A model generated the notes under the pieces. That model was given only the letters and a program-made list of their open reading frames with translations. It ran no database searches and was not told where the DNA came from. A DNA stretch of 64,000 nt from JAGWBG01 sp034421095 (GTDB lineage: Bacteria > Chloroflexota > Dehalococcoidia > Lucifugimonadales > JAGWBF01): the NCBI GenBank assembly GCA_034421095.1, contig DAOUKR010000033.1, positions 1-64,000 on the forward strand. Direction: 5' to 3'. Of the stretch, positions 1-7,791 are shown piece by piece. The position numbers were made by a program, and so were the translations under genes. Position 1 is the stretch's first letter. Each line of letters begins with the position of its first letter.

Positions 1-1
1 G

Positions 2-106
2 GTACGGCGCACCAAAGGCTACAGCAAAAGCATTGAGATGCTGATATATTCCCTGGCATTGCTCTGCTGGCGGCGGTGGGTGAAATTCAATATCATCACA
101 CCTTAA
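2..106 (+). pseudogene. Possible transposase C-terminal remnant
   Basis: The second forward frame is open from the window edge to a TAA at 104-106 and gives 34 residues beginning VRRTKGYSKS, followed by a hydrophobic stretch around SLALL. The RRTKGYSKS..EML...LAL pattern resembles, from memory, the C-terminal tail of DDE transposases in which an RPH motif normally follows; here the tail instead reads WRRWVKFN and stops. The upstream part lies outside the window, so whether the element is intact cannot be judged. An alternative is chance coding potential. Confidence 0.33.
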
Positions 107-225
107 AAATACCCCATATCGGATACGCTGGCATCAACCACGGGAAACGTGTAAAATCTGAACAAATATGTACCCAAGCCTTTCGTAGCAACGGCGGAGG
201 CGGAGTACCAGTCAGGAGGCACGGA

Positions 226-1014
226 ATGGGTGAGGATATACTGCTGGACGAACAGGATGGCATTGCCACGGTCACACTCAACCGCCCCGACCGACGCAAT
301 GCCATAAGCTATGACATGTGGCTGGAGTTGCAGAGGCTCGCCGTTGACCTGGAAACATCTTCCTCGGTGAGGGTGGTGATCTTCAGGGGTGCGGGAGACG
401 AAGCCTTCTCTGCCGGCGCAGACATAAAGGGCTTCGAGCTATACAGGAACAACTCTGCCAAGGCTCAAATCTACGCTTCGGCAGTGGACGGCGCGATGGA
501 CGCCGTGGAAGCCCTCTCCAAGCCCACCATCTGCCTCATCAAAGGCTATTGCGTCGGCGGGGGATGTGAACTGACCCATGCGTGTGACCTCAGGATAGCG
601 GCAGACAACGCCCGATTGGGCATCACCGCCGCACGCCTGGGCATTGCCATAGGATACGGAGAGATAAGACGCCTGGTACAGCTTGCAGGCCGTTCAGGAG
701 CGCTGTACATACTGCTGACTGCCGGCATTGTAGACGCCGAAGAGTCGCTGCGCCTGGGCTTGGTACACAAGGTGGTGCCCGTAGCCGAGGTCGAGGAGCA
801 CACGTACGGCCTTGCCCGGCAGATGGCCCGTCTGGCCCCTCTCTCCCATAAGGCCCACAAAGAGATGTCCCGGACCGTGCTGGAGGACCCGGACCTTAGC
901 CGCCTTTCGCCTGAGCAGGAGGCCCTACCCTTCCTTCACTTCGATACCCAGGACTATCAGGAAGGACAGCAGGCGTTCTTGGAGAAGCGCCGACCGGAGT
1001 TCAAAGGGAGGTAA
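226..1014 (+). CDS. Enoyl-CoA hydratase/isomerase family protein (crotonase)
   Basis: A 262-residue crotonase-fold protein expected to act on an acyl-CoA thioester. The ATG at 226 is chosen over an upstream in-frame GTG because a CAGGAGG ribosome site lies six bases before it and the crotonase fold starts there. The first oxyanion-hole segment is AFSAGADIKG (residues 60-69) and the second is GGGCEL (111-116), with Glu115 at the position of crotonase Glu144. The position of the second catalytic Glu (Glu164 in rat crotonase) is Ala135, so simple syn-hydration is doubtful and an isomerase or lyase role is possible. The next gene starts four bases after the stop, so the two are probably co-translated. 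Confidence 0.9.
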   Translation: MGEDILLDEQDGIATVTLNRPDRRNAISYDMWLELQRLAVDLETSSSVRVVIFRGAGDEAFSAGADIKGFELYRNNSAKAQIYASAVDGAMDAVEALSKPTICLIKGYCVGGGCELTHACDLRIAADNARLGITAARLGIAIGYGEIRRLVQLAGRSGALYILLTAGIVDAEESLRLGLVHKVVPVAEVEEHTYGLARQMARLAPLSHKAHKEMSRTVLEDPDLSRLSPEQEALPFLHFDTQDYQEGQQAFLEKRRPEFKGR

Positions 1015-1018
1015 GGGC

Positions 1019-2416
1019 ATGACTGATTCAGTTACCCAACCCGGCCGCAAGGCCGACGCGATACATAGCTTCGTACACCACGTCTCCGTCAGCCGCTACG
1101 AAGACCTCTCGGCCGGTGCCATCAAGGCAACAAAGACCTTTATACTAGATACGCTAGGTGTGGCGATTGCCGGAACGCTGGCACCGGGCGTCCCCCAGAT
1201 GCGCCGGGTCGTCAGGGGATGGGGCGGCACGGAGGACAGCACGGTCCTGGTCTTTGGGGACAGGCTCCCGGCCCCCTCCGCTGCGATGGCTAACAGTTTC
1301 TTCATGCACAACCAGGAGTTCGACTGCGCCCACGACGTGGCAGTTATTCACCCCTTCACCACGGCCCTGCCCGTCGCACTGGCAGTTGCCGAGACCAGGG
1401 GCAACGTCACCGGACGGGAGCTTCTGACCGCCGTTGCCCTGGGGGTGGACATCTCCTGCTCCATCGGCATCTCATCCAGGTCTCCCGTGACCCACTTCCG
1501 ACCAGGCACGGCCGGAGCTTTCGGCTCCGTCGCCGCCGGGGGAAAGCTCCTCGGGTTCGACGAAAGTACCCTTGCCAATGCTATGGGCATCGTCTACAGC
1601 CAGATTTGCGGCACTCTGCAACCCCACCACGAGGGGGCGATGGTCAACTCCATGCAGACCGGGTTCAACGCCAGGGCAGCCGTTACGGCGATAGAGCTGG
1701 CAGCCGAGGGGGTGGTGGGTGCGTCTGACGTTATGGAGGGCCGCTATGGCTACTTCCGGCTGTTCGAGGGGGAGTACCAGGTGGATGACGTCATAGCAAA
1801 TCTGGGCCGGGTCTGGCAGGTGGAGCGGGTGAGCCACAAGCCCTTCCCCTCGGGGCGGCTGACCCACGGCGTGGTCGAGGCGACCCTGACCCTGCGCAAT
1901 CAACACGGCATAGCCCCGGAAGACGTGGATGAAATCGAGGCTACAGTCCCGCCCCTGGTGTACCGTCTGGTCGGAAGGCCCCTGAACACCGGTGCACCAA
2001 CAACCCAGTACGCCAAGCTTTCGATACCCTTCGTTCTGGCGACCCTTATGATGAAGGGCGACGTGTTCGTCGGCGATTTTATGGGCGATGCGCTGGTTGA
2101 CCCGGAAGTGCATAACCTGGCACAGCGTATCCTGGTTACCCGGGATGCAGATAATCATGACGAGAACGCCATGACGCCTGTGCGGCTCCGTATACGACTG
2201 AAGAGCGGCCAGGTATACGAGCGTTCGGTGGAGCAGGCACTGGGCCACCCGGACAATCCGCTGTCCAGGGAGCAGCATCTGACAAAGTTCCGGCGGTGCT
2301 GGGAGGCCGGAGCGGGGCATCTGCCGCCGGCCAACTGCCAGGCACTCATAGACCTGGTGGATAGGCTTGAGGATGTACCCACGGTGGAGGAGATAATAGG
2401 CCTGCTCACGCCATAG
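1019..2416 (+). CDS. MmgE/PrpD family protein
   Basis: A 465-residue protein of the 2-methylcitrate dehydratase (PrpD)/MmgE family, which is close to the usual family length. The all-helical N-terminal part carries LDTLGVAIAG and the HNQEFDCAHD motif near the active site; the C-terminal part has the KPFPSGRLTH segment. The ATG at 1019 follows a GGGAGGTAA site lying over the stop of the crotonase gene. No methylcitrate synthase sits nearby, so the substrate is probably not methylcitrate. With the crotonase and the hydrolase-fold gene it forms a three-gene catabolic-looking unit. The family is clear; the reaction is not. Confidence 0.9.
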   Translation: MTDSVTQPGRKADAIHSFVHHVSVSRYEDLSAGAIKATKTFILDTLGVAIAGTLAPGVPQMRRVVRGWGGTEDSTVLVFGDRLPAPSAAMANSFFMHNQEFDCAHDVAVIHPFTTALPVALAVAETRGNVTGRELLTAVALGVDISCSIGISSRSPVTHFRPGTAGAFGSVAAGGKLLGFDESTLANAMGIVYSQICGTLQPHHEGAMVNSMQTGFNARAAVTAIELAAEGVVGASDVMEGRYGYFRLFEGEYQVDDVIANLGRVWQVERVSHKPFPSGRLTHGVVEATLTLRNQHGIAPEDVDEIEATVPPLVYRLVGRPLNTGAPTTQYAKLSIPFVLATLMMKGDVFVGDFMGDALVDPEVHNLAQRILVTRDADNHDENAMTPVRLRIRLKSGQVYERSVEQALGHPDNPLSREQHLTKFRRCWEAGAGHLPPANCQALIDLVDRLEDVPTVEEIIGLLTP

Positions 2417-2496
2417 GTACAGACCCGCATTGCCGGCTTTCCTCGTCGGAGGCTCCGGGCAATCCAGATGAGTAACTCAACATTGGGGAGGTAACA

Positions 2497-3321
2497 ATGA
2501 CTGAGGGAATCCTACGTGCCTATGCAAACACTCCTCATGGTCAAATCCACTACCGCCACGCCGGTGTGGGCCAGCCCCTTCTTCTCCTCCACCAGACCGC
2601 CAGCTGTTCCCAGCAGTTTGAGGGCATGATTCCTTCTCTGGCCGCTTCCTACCGGGTCCTTGCCCTGGATACCCTCGGATACGGGATGTCCGACCCGCCC
2701 CCTCACCAGTACACTGTCGCCGAGTACGCCGACAGCGTCGTTGCCTTCCTGGACGCCCTGGGTATTGACCGGGCGCATATCTTCGGCCATCACACAGGCG
2801 CAGCCATCGCCTGTGAGGTGGCGGCGGGTTATCCCGACAGAGTAGACAAGCTGGCGGTGTACGGCGTTCCCTACTGGGACGAGCCGTCGGAGATGCTGGA
2901 GTCCCGAATCAGGTACTTTCCTCTGAAGGATGACGGCAGCCATTTGTCGGAGATGTGGGACGACATTACCGGAAGAATGCGGGAAGGGCTATTCCCGAAA
3001 CCCTACTCCGACGAGGCCCTGGAAACAATCCAGAAAGAAGTCGTGTGGAAGCTAATGGCAGGGGAGCGGCGCAACGAAGCTTACATTGCCATCTACCGCC
3101 ACAGCCGGAGCATCCTGGAGCGTCTACCTCTAACTCAGGCCCCTACCCTGGTGATGAGCGGAGACCAGGACGGTCAACGCCCAGCCCTGGAACCTGTCGC
3201 CGCACGAATCCGGCGGAACCGCACCCGTGTGCTCAAAGGCGGCTCCTACTTCACTGCCTACGACGACCCGGAAGCCTTGTCACGGGAAGTCCTCGACTTC
3301 CTGGCAAACCCGGGCGTATGA
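2497..3321 (+). CDS. Alpha/beta hydrolase-fold protein lacking Ser and His of the triad
   Basis: A 274-residue alpha/beta hydrolase-fold protein, preceded by a strong GGGGAGGT site. The fold is recognisable from PLLLLHQTA, DTLGYGMSD and the nucleophile elbow at 96-102. The elbow reads G-H-H-T-G (97-101), so His99 stands where Ser is expected. The acid region SGDQDG (221-226) is kept, but the C-terminal GGH motif is GGSYF (248-252), and no His occurs after residue 202. Classical Ser-His-Asp catalysis therefore seems impossible. It could be a lyase, a cofactor-free oxygenase-like enzyme or a binding protein. It follows the MmgE gene after 80 bases and probably shares its pathway. Confidence 0.87.
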   Translation: MTEGILRAYANTPHGQIHYRHAGVGQPLLLLHQTASCSQQFEGMIPSLAASYRVLALDTLGYGMSDPPPHQYTVAEYADSVVAFLDALGIDRAHIFGHHTGAAIACEVAAGYPDRVDKLAVYGVPYWDEPSEMLESRIRYFPLKDDGSHLSEMWDDITGRMREGLFPKPYSDEALETIQKEVVWKLMAGERRNEAYIAIYRHSRSILERLPLTQAPTLVMSGDQDGQRPALEPVAARIRRNRTRVLKGGSYFTAYDDPEALSREVLDFLANPGV

Positions 3322-3356
3322 CTAAGAGGATGTTTCTACTTAACGCGTTACCTTAA

Positions 3357-3480
3357 GACCTCCTCTCCCTCGACGGGAGAGGATTGAGGTGAGGGTGACC
3401 TGTCTGCCGACAGCAGGTGCTCTGATGCCCCCTCATCCCAGCCTTCTCCCGCAAGGGGAGAAGGGGCTTTTTGGACACCT
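3357..3480. repeat. Dispersed intergenic repeat, class B
   Basis: Between two convergent genes lies a GC-rich segment with CCTCTCCCTCGACGGGAGAG followed by a GATTGAGGTGAGGGTGA tail. A near copy of the tail (GACGGGAGAAGGTTGGAG, then TGAGGGTGA) is found at 16242-16276, also intergenic. The two copies differ at a few positions, as expected for an ageing small repeat family. No ORF is supported here. Confidence 0.6.
3442..3474. terminator. Rho-independent terminator between convergent genes
   Basis: CCTTCTCCC (3442-3450) pairs with GGGAGAAGG (3456-3464) across a five-base loop and is followed by GGCTTTTTGG. The hairpin sits between the ends of the hydrolase-fold gene (+) and ridA-like gene (-). 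The T-run favours the + direction. The hairpin is part of the class B repeat. Confidence 0.5.
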
Positions 3481-3505
3481 TCTGACGTTAGAGAGTCGTG
3501 CTACA

Positions 3506-4015
3506 TCACTGAGCGACACGATAGGCGACGCAGTTGACAATCTCTATGGCCAAGGGCTTCTGGGCCAGGCCCGTGGTCCCGATAACCGCCCTGCAAGGTG
3601 TCTCCGGGATAAACTCTCGGTAGACCTGGTTCAGCAGGGGCCAGTTGTCCATGTTGGTCAGAAAGACGACCAAAGTGACTACCCGGCCAAAACCGGAGCC
3701 GGCGGCCTTCAGGGTGGTATTCACGTGGCGGAAGGCAGCGCGGTACTGCTCCTCTTCGGTCTCGCCCACGACAACGCCGTCGAACCCGGATGAAGTGGTG
3801 CCGCGGCATACAATCTTGACGGCCCGTACCTTTAGCAGGCGTACCAGGTCCTCCTCGAAATAGTCGCAGTAGAGGCCGGTGCGGTAGGACACCATGTCGG
3901 TGGACTGCCGTCGCCCATCGGCGATGATCAGGTCCAGAAGCCGGTCCCGCTCGGCGTAGGGCAGGGACTGGGCCTCCTCTATGCTCATGGCATCCAGATC
4001 GGCTAGGGAGACCAT
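3506..4015 (-). CDS. RidA/YjgF family protein with N-terminal extension
   Basis: A 169-residue member of the Rid family, whose founding member deaminates reactive enamine/imine intermediates in the cytoplasm. The ATG at 4015 is preceded by AGGAGGTG; an upstream in-frame start lacks such a site. The C-terminal 120 residues hold the Rid core, including FGRVVTLVVFLTNM and PCRAVIG, whose Arg matches the substrate-carboxylate Arg (Arg105 in RidA). About 45 residues precede the core and include a helical MSIEEAQSLPYAERDRLLDL segment, so it is longer than typical RidA (about 130 residues). It may be a Rid-like subgroup protein with a different substrate. Confidence 0.82.
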   Translation of the reverse strand: MVSLADLDAMSIEEAQSLPYAERDRLLDLIIADGRRQSTDMVSYRTGLYCDYFEEDLVRLLKVRAVKIVCRGTTSSGFDGVVVGETEEEQYRAAFRHVNTTLKAAGSGFGRVVTLVVFLTNMDNWPLLNQVYREFIPETPCRAVIGTTGLAQKPLAIEIVNCVAYRVAQ

Positions 4016-4073
4016 CCGGCACCTCCTATCTGTGCTAGCTTGGCAAAAGGCCCCGACACCCAACCCTTCGGCG

Positions 4074-4102
4074 TAGCATTAAAAAAGTCAGGGCGATATA
4101 AT
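4074..4102 (+). promoter_or_regulatory. Candidate promoter for lepB
   Basis: A consensus TATAAT (4097-4102) lies 61 bases before the lepB start, with TAGCAT (4074-4079) 17 bases upstream as a weak -35 element. Only the -10 element is convincing. Confidence 0.35.
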
Positions 4103-4162
4103 GGACGTATCACAGGGTGTTGCCCCCAAGCATCTCTTGACCTTGCCCGACCTATTTTATAC

Positions 4163-4798
4163 ATGTCTCGTCTACTAAGGGAACTCCTAGAGGCCATCGT
4201 TCTAGCGCTTCTGGTGTTTTTCGTAATCCTGATTAGCGTTCAGAACTTCCGGGTTGAAGGCCCCAGCATGAGACCCCAACTGAATGGGGGAGAATACCTC
4301 ATGGTGAACAAGCTGTCCCATTTCAGGCTGGACATGGAGCGGCTCGCCAGACTCGTACCCCTCTGGGACGTTGACCCCAACGGAGACAATCAGAAATATC
4401 TACCCTTCTCCCATCCTCCCCAGCGGGGAGAGGTCATAGTCTTCCAGGCCCCTTCGATGCCCGATCAGGCCTTCGTAAAAAGGGTTATAGGTATGCCAGG
4501 CGAGAGGGTAGAGATAAGGGATGGCAAGGTCCTCGTTGACGGAGAGCTATTGAGCGAGCCGTACCTGACCCAATCTAACGTCACGGGGTCTATGACCTGC
4601 ATCCCCACCCTGAGGCAATTCGACTGTGTACTCCAGGATGGGCAGTACTTTGTGCTGGGAGATAACAGGAATAGAAGCAACGACTCCCGGGACTGGGGAC
4701 CTGTCACCGTTGACGAGATTGTGGGCGAGGTGTGGTTCATCTACTGGCCCCCGTCCAGGCTGCCCTTCGTGGGGGCCTTTGTGGATGATGACGGCTAG
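4163..4798 (+). CDS. lepB: Signal peptidase I
   Basis: A 211-residue signal peptidase I that cleaves signal peptides from exported proteins at the outer face of the membrane. A single N-terminal membrane anchor (about residues 8-27) is followed by box B VEGPSMRPQL with nucleophile Ser35, box D VKRVIGMPGE with general-base Lys106, and box E GDNRNRSNDSRDWG. The ATG at 4163 places the anchor at the expected distance from Ser35; a longer in-frame reading from 4040 only adds a non-conserved leader. No clear Shine-Dalgarno precedes it. A linker of about 30 residues around residues 51-85 separates boxes B and C. Confidence 0.93.
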   Translation: MSRLLRELLEAIVLALLVFFVILISVQNFRVEGPSMRPQLNGGEYLMVNKLSHFRLDMERLARLVPLWDVDPNGDNQKYLPFSHPPQRGEVIVFQAPSMPDQAFVKRVIGMPGERVEIRDGKVLVDGELLSEPYLTQSNVTGSMTCIPTLRQFDCVLQDGQYFVLGDNRNRSNDSRDWGPVTVDEIVGEVWFIYWPPSRLPFVGAFVDDDG

Positions 4799-4892
4799 GC
4801 GCTGCGACTCAAGGACGCACCACAAGCTATGAGAGAGCCGGGATCAGAAACAGGCCCGACACCCCCGTCACAGGGCCAAATGCGTATGACAC

Positions 4893-5354
4893 CTAAGCCG
4901 TGGCATCCTCCAGCACCAGTTCCCTGTTCTGCCGGTCGGGGGCGCGCATCAACGCCAGGCCCTCATCGGCCGTGGACGTGCTATTGCAGAAGAACTCTAT
5001 TCTGATTCCGTCGGGGTCATGGAAGTACACGCTCTGGGTCATACCGTGGTCTACCGTGTTATCAACCGGCACTCCCATTTCCTTGAGACGCAGGTAGGCC
5101 TCTTTCAGACCGTCAAGGTCCTCTATCTGAACGGCGAAGTGGTTCAAACCCACCTGCCCCTCGCTAACGGGGGGAGAGTCCTCCGCCGCCTTGAACAGCG
5201 CCAGGTCGTGGTGGATTTTTCCGCAGGTCAGGAAGGTCATGTTGGGGCGCTGCACAGCGATTTCAAAGCCCAGTATCTCCGTGTAGAACCTCGTAGACGC
5301 CTCTACGTCTCGGACATTCAATACAAGATGGCCTACTCTCTTGGGTTTCGTCAT
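4893..5354 (-). CDS. VOC family protein (glyoxalase/extradiol dioxygenase-like)
   Basis: A 153-residue protein with one vicinal-oxygen-chelate domain made of two beta-alpha-beta-beta-beta modules. Candidate metal ligands are His9 (VGHLVL), a His in GLNHFAVQ and the Glu of IRIEFF. FHDPDGIRIEFF is the typical C-terminal VOC signature. The start is supported by a GGAGGACC site nine bases upstream. Members include glyoxalases, fosfomycin-type enzymes and ring-cleaving dioxygenases; the sequence looks closest to single-domain dioxygenase-like proteins, but the substrate cannot be read from it. It stands alone between the + strand lepB and an open intergenic region. Confidence 0.82.
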   Translation of the reverse strand: MTKPKRVGHLVLNVRDVEASTRFYTEILGFEIAVQRPNMTFLTCGKIHHDLALFKAAEDSPPVSEGQVGLNHFAVQIEDLDGLKEAYLRLKEMGVPVDNTVDHGMTQSVYFHDPDGIRIEFFCNSTSTADEGLALMRAPDRQNRELVLEDATA

Positions 5355-5620
5355 TGCCGGTCCTCCTTAGAAACTACCTGGGCGGGATGGCCCATGATAC
5401 TATGTATACGCCCCCGAATTACTTGCTAATATATTCCTCCGCCGGGGAAATGACAAGGCCCCCAATCGTCAATACGGCCAGCCTTGACTCCCACAGGTGG
5501 CGACGGGTTATGATGGATACGTACCTATGCTGAAGAAACTTATTATCCTACCGTCTACCCCGGCTACTCAGGCACGAGGCATCATCACCACAACGGGGCA
5601 GACCACCACCGAAGCAGTCT

Positions 5621-6232
5621 ATGGGCCACAACCTTGACCTGAACGCCATCACAAGGGGGCTGCCGTCCCTCGTGCCCTGGGTGCTACCCGCCACAGCAAT
5701 CGTGCTCATCTCAGTATCAGTAATTCTGCTGCTGTGCGCGCTCACGTACCCCCATAGTACAGCTTTTGCCAACGGGAGCACCCGTCCGGTAGTAAAGAAT
5801 GAACGGGTCGGCCCCTACGACCTAGAGGTGGGTATTCTACCTGGAACCCCCCGGGTCGGGAATTTGCACTTCAGCATACTGGTGAATGACGCCGAGGCCG
5901 GAGTACCGATCACCGATGCCCTTGTGACGATAGCGGCAAGTGGCCCTCCCGAATCTACCGGGGTCGGCCCGGTGCGTGTGCTGAATACACCCCAGAGTCC
6001 CCAGTTCTACGAGGCGGACGTACCTCTCGATATGGAGGGCAACTGGACCTTCACGCTGGAGGTGGTGGCCGAGCCAGGGAAGGCCAGCCTGGAGTTGGCC
6101 ATGGAGGTCAGCAAGCCCAGCGGGTTCAGCGTGGCCTTTGTGGCGGCGGTGGCTGTGGCACTGCTAGCGGTTTCTATATGGACGTGGGACCGGATACGCA
6201 GACGGAGGCGCCGCCAAGGACAAAGTGCGTAG
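5621..6232 (+). CDS. Membrane-anchored YtkA/FixH-like protein
   Basis: A 203-residue protein with an N-terminal membrane segment (about 17-41), an extracytoplasmic beta-rich domain (about 60-160) containing FSILVNDAEAG and NWTFTLEV, a second membrane segment near 170-190, and a cytoplasmic RRRRRR tail. The domain layout is that of YtkA/FixH-like immunoglobulin-type proteins, often found with copper or cytochrome-oxidase genes. No good ribosome site precedes the ATG, so the start is uncertain. Only 11 bases separate it from the next gene, a large membrane protein, so the two very likely work together. Function is not recognised. Confidence 0.72.
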   Translation: MGHNLDLNAITRGLPSLVPWVLPATAIVLISVSVILLLCALTYPHSTAFANGSTRPVVKNERVGPYDLEVGILPGTPRVGNLHFSILVNDAEAGVPITDALVTIAASGPPESTGVGPVRVLNTPQSPQFYEADVPLDMEGNWTFTLEVVAEPGKASLELAMEVSKPSGFSVAFVAAVAVALLAVSIWTWDRIRRRRRRQGQSA

Positions 6233-6243
6233 AGGAATGAAAT

Positions 6244-7791
6244 ATGAGAAACCCGAAACTAATACTGCCTTTCCTCGCCCTGGGGGTTGCCCTGCTGGCC
6301 CAGCCGGCTTATGCCCACGGCTTCGGGGATAGATACGACCTGCCAGTGCCCTTGGGCTACTTTCTGGTGGGAGCAGGAGTGGCCGTAGCCCTCTCCTTTG
6401 CCATTGTCGGCCTGTACGTGAGGAGCGGTCCGAGCCATAGCGGCTACTGGAGGTACAACCTGTTCAAGCACGGGTGGCTGCGGGCTATTCTGACGTGCCC
6501 GGCTACTCTGCTGCCGTTAAAACTTCTGTCGGTCTTCCTACTGGGACTTGTGATAGCCACCGGGTTTGCGGGTGCTCAGACGCCCTCCTCCAACTTCGCC
6601 CCCGTCTTCGTCTGGATAATCTGGTGGGTCGGAATGGGATTCGTAGCCGCACTGGTGGGAAACTTGTGGGCGCTCATAAACCCCTGGAAGATACTCTTTG
6701 AGTGGGCGGAGTGGCTGTATGCCCGGCTCAGGCCCGGGGGCAGCCTTTCGCTGAACGCGGAGTATCCCCGTGACCTGGGCATCTGGCCCGCGCTGGTCCT
6801 CTTCCTGGCTTTCGCATGGGCAGAGAACTCTTATTCCGAGGGGTCCATTCCCAACAGGGTAGCCGTCATGGTCGTCGTATACTCGGCCATAACTCTGGGA
6901 GGCATGGTGGTCTTTGGCAAGCACCGTTGGCTGAGACACGGGGAGGCCTTCTCGGTGGTTTTCGGTTTGCTGGCGCGGTTCGCACCCACCGAGGTGAGGG
7001 TCGGGAAGCCGGACGTGTGCCGGCCGTGTGGAGGGGGCTACCCGGGCCCGGACGGAGAATGTGTCAACTGCTATGAGTGCTTCGAGAGAGTTGAGAGCAA
7101 AGAGCTGAATATACGGCCTTTCGCCATAGGGCTGGCCCGGAGCGAGAGTGTAACCAACGACGTGCTGGTCATGGTCGTTCTTTTGCTGTCTATAGTGACC
7201 TTTGACGGGTTCAGCGCCACGCCCGCGTGGGTGGACGTCCAGTCCTTCTCCCTGGACATCTTCGCGGGGACGCTTAACAACGTCGTCTTCAACGGCCTTA
7301 CCATCGCCGATACCCTGGGCCTGCTGCTTTTCCCCGTGGCCTTCCTGCTGGTGTATCTGGCTTTCTCCTATCTCATGTACCGCTCGGTAGGTAACAGCAT
7401 GGGAGTGGGAGACCTGACCAGGGCCTTTGTTTACTCCCTTATACCCATAGCCCTGGCCTATAACATCGCCCACTTTATCACCCTGCTGATTATTCAGGGC
7501 CAACTCATCATACCAACGGCCTCCAACCCCTTCGGCTTTGAGTGGGACCTCTTTGGAACAGCCGACTACAAGATAGACATTGGTGTCATCAACGCCAAAG
7601 TCGTGTGGTTCCTCTCCGTGGGGTTGATAGTGCTGGGCCATATCATGGCGGTATACCTGGCCCACCACACTGCAATGCGGCTCTTCAGGGACCGCATGAC
7701 GGCCCTGAAGAGCCAATACCCCATGATTGCGTTGATGGTAATTTATACCGTGGTGAGCCTCTGGATTATCGCCCAGCCCATCATGGGCTGA
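6244..7791 (+). CDS. Polytopic membrane protein with CxxC...CxxCxxC motif (FedB-like)
   Basis: A 515-residue membrane protein. It starts with a cleavable-looking signal (about 1-24, ending AYAHG) and has about ten further membrane segments. Between segments lies a Cys cluster: C259xxC262, then ten residues, then C273xxC276xxC279, followed by ECFERVES. This looks like a zinc- or Fe-S-binding knuckle. The overall pattern recalls membrane proteins annotated as fenitrothion hydrolase FedB; that name comes from memory and need not reflect the role here. It sits 11 bases behind the YtkA-like gene with a GAGGA site, suggesting a two-protein complex, perhaps in metal handling. It ends directly against the convergent lipoprotein gene. 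Confidence 0.78.
   Translation: MRNPKLILPFLALGVALLAQPAYAHGFGDRYDLPVPLGYFLVGAGVAVALSFAIVGLYVRSGPSHSGYWRYNLFKHGWLRAILTCPATLLPLKLLSVFLLGLVIATGFAGAQTPSSNFAPVFVWIIWWVGMGFVAALVGNLWALINPWKILFEWAEWLYARLRPGGSLSLNAEYPRDLGIWPALVLFLAFAWAENSYSEGSIPNRVAVMVVVYSAITLGGMVVFGKHRWLRHGEAFSVVFGLLARFAPTEVRVGKPDVCRPCGGGYPGPDGECVNCYECFERVESKELNIRPFAIGLARSESVTNDVLVMVVLLLSIVTFDGFSATPAWVDVQSFSLDIFAGTLNNVVFNGLTIADTLGLLLFPVAFLLVYLAFSYLMYRSVGNSMGVGDLTRAFVYSLIPIALAYNIAHFITLLIIQGQLIIPTASNPFGFEWDLFGTADYKIDIGVINAKVVWFLSVGLIVLGHIMAVYLAHHTAMRLFRDRMTALKSQYPMIALMVIYTVVSLWIIAQPIMG

Noticed and set aside
1472..2320. A 282-residue open frame on the - strand inside the MmgE/PrpD gene
   Set aside because: Antisense shadow of a well-conserved family; no ribosome site or recognisable motif.
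4137..4162. TTGACC close to the lepB start as a leaderless promoter
   Set aside because: The nearest -10-like TATTTT is only about ten bases downstream, which is too close; the TATAAT at 4097 is preferred.
5355..5620. Possible riboswitch or small RNA before the YtkA-like gene
   Set aside because: No conserved structured motif could be recognised by eye in this gap.
6538..7716. A 392-residue open frame on the - strand inside the polytopic membrane protein gene
   Set aside because: It is antisense to a gene with clear membrane pattern and ribosome site, has no family resemblance, and is explained by third-position GC bias.
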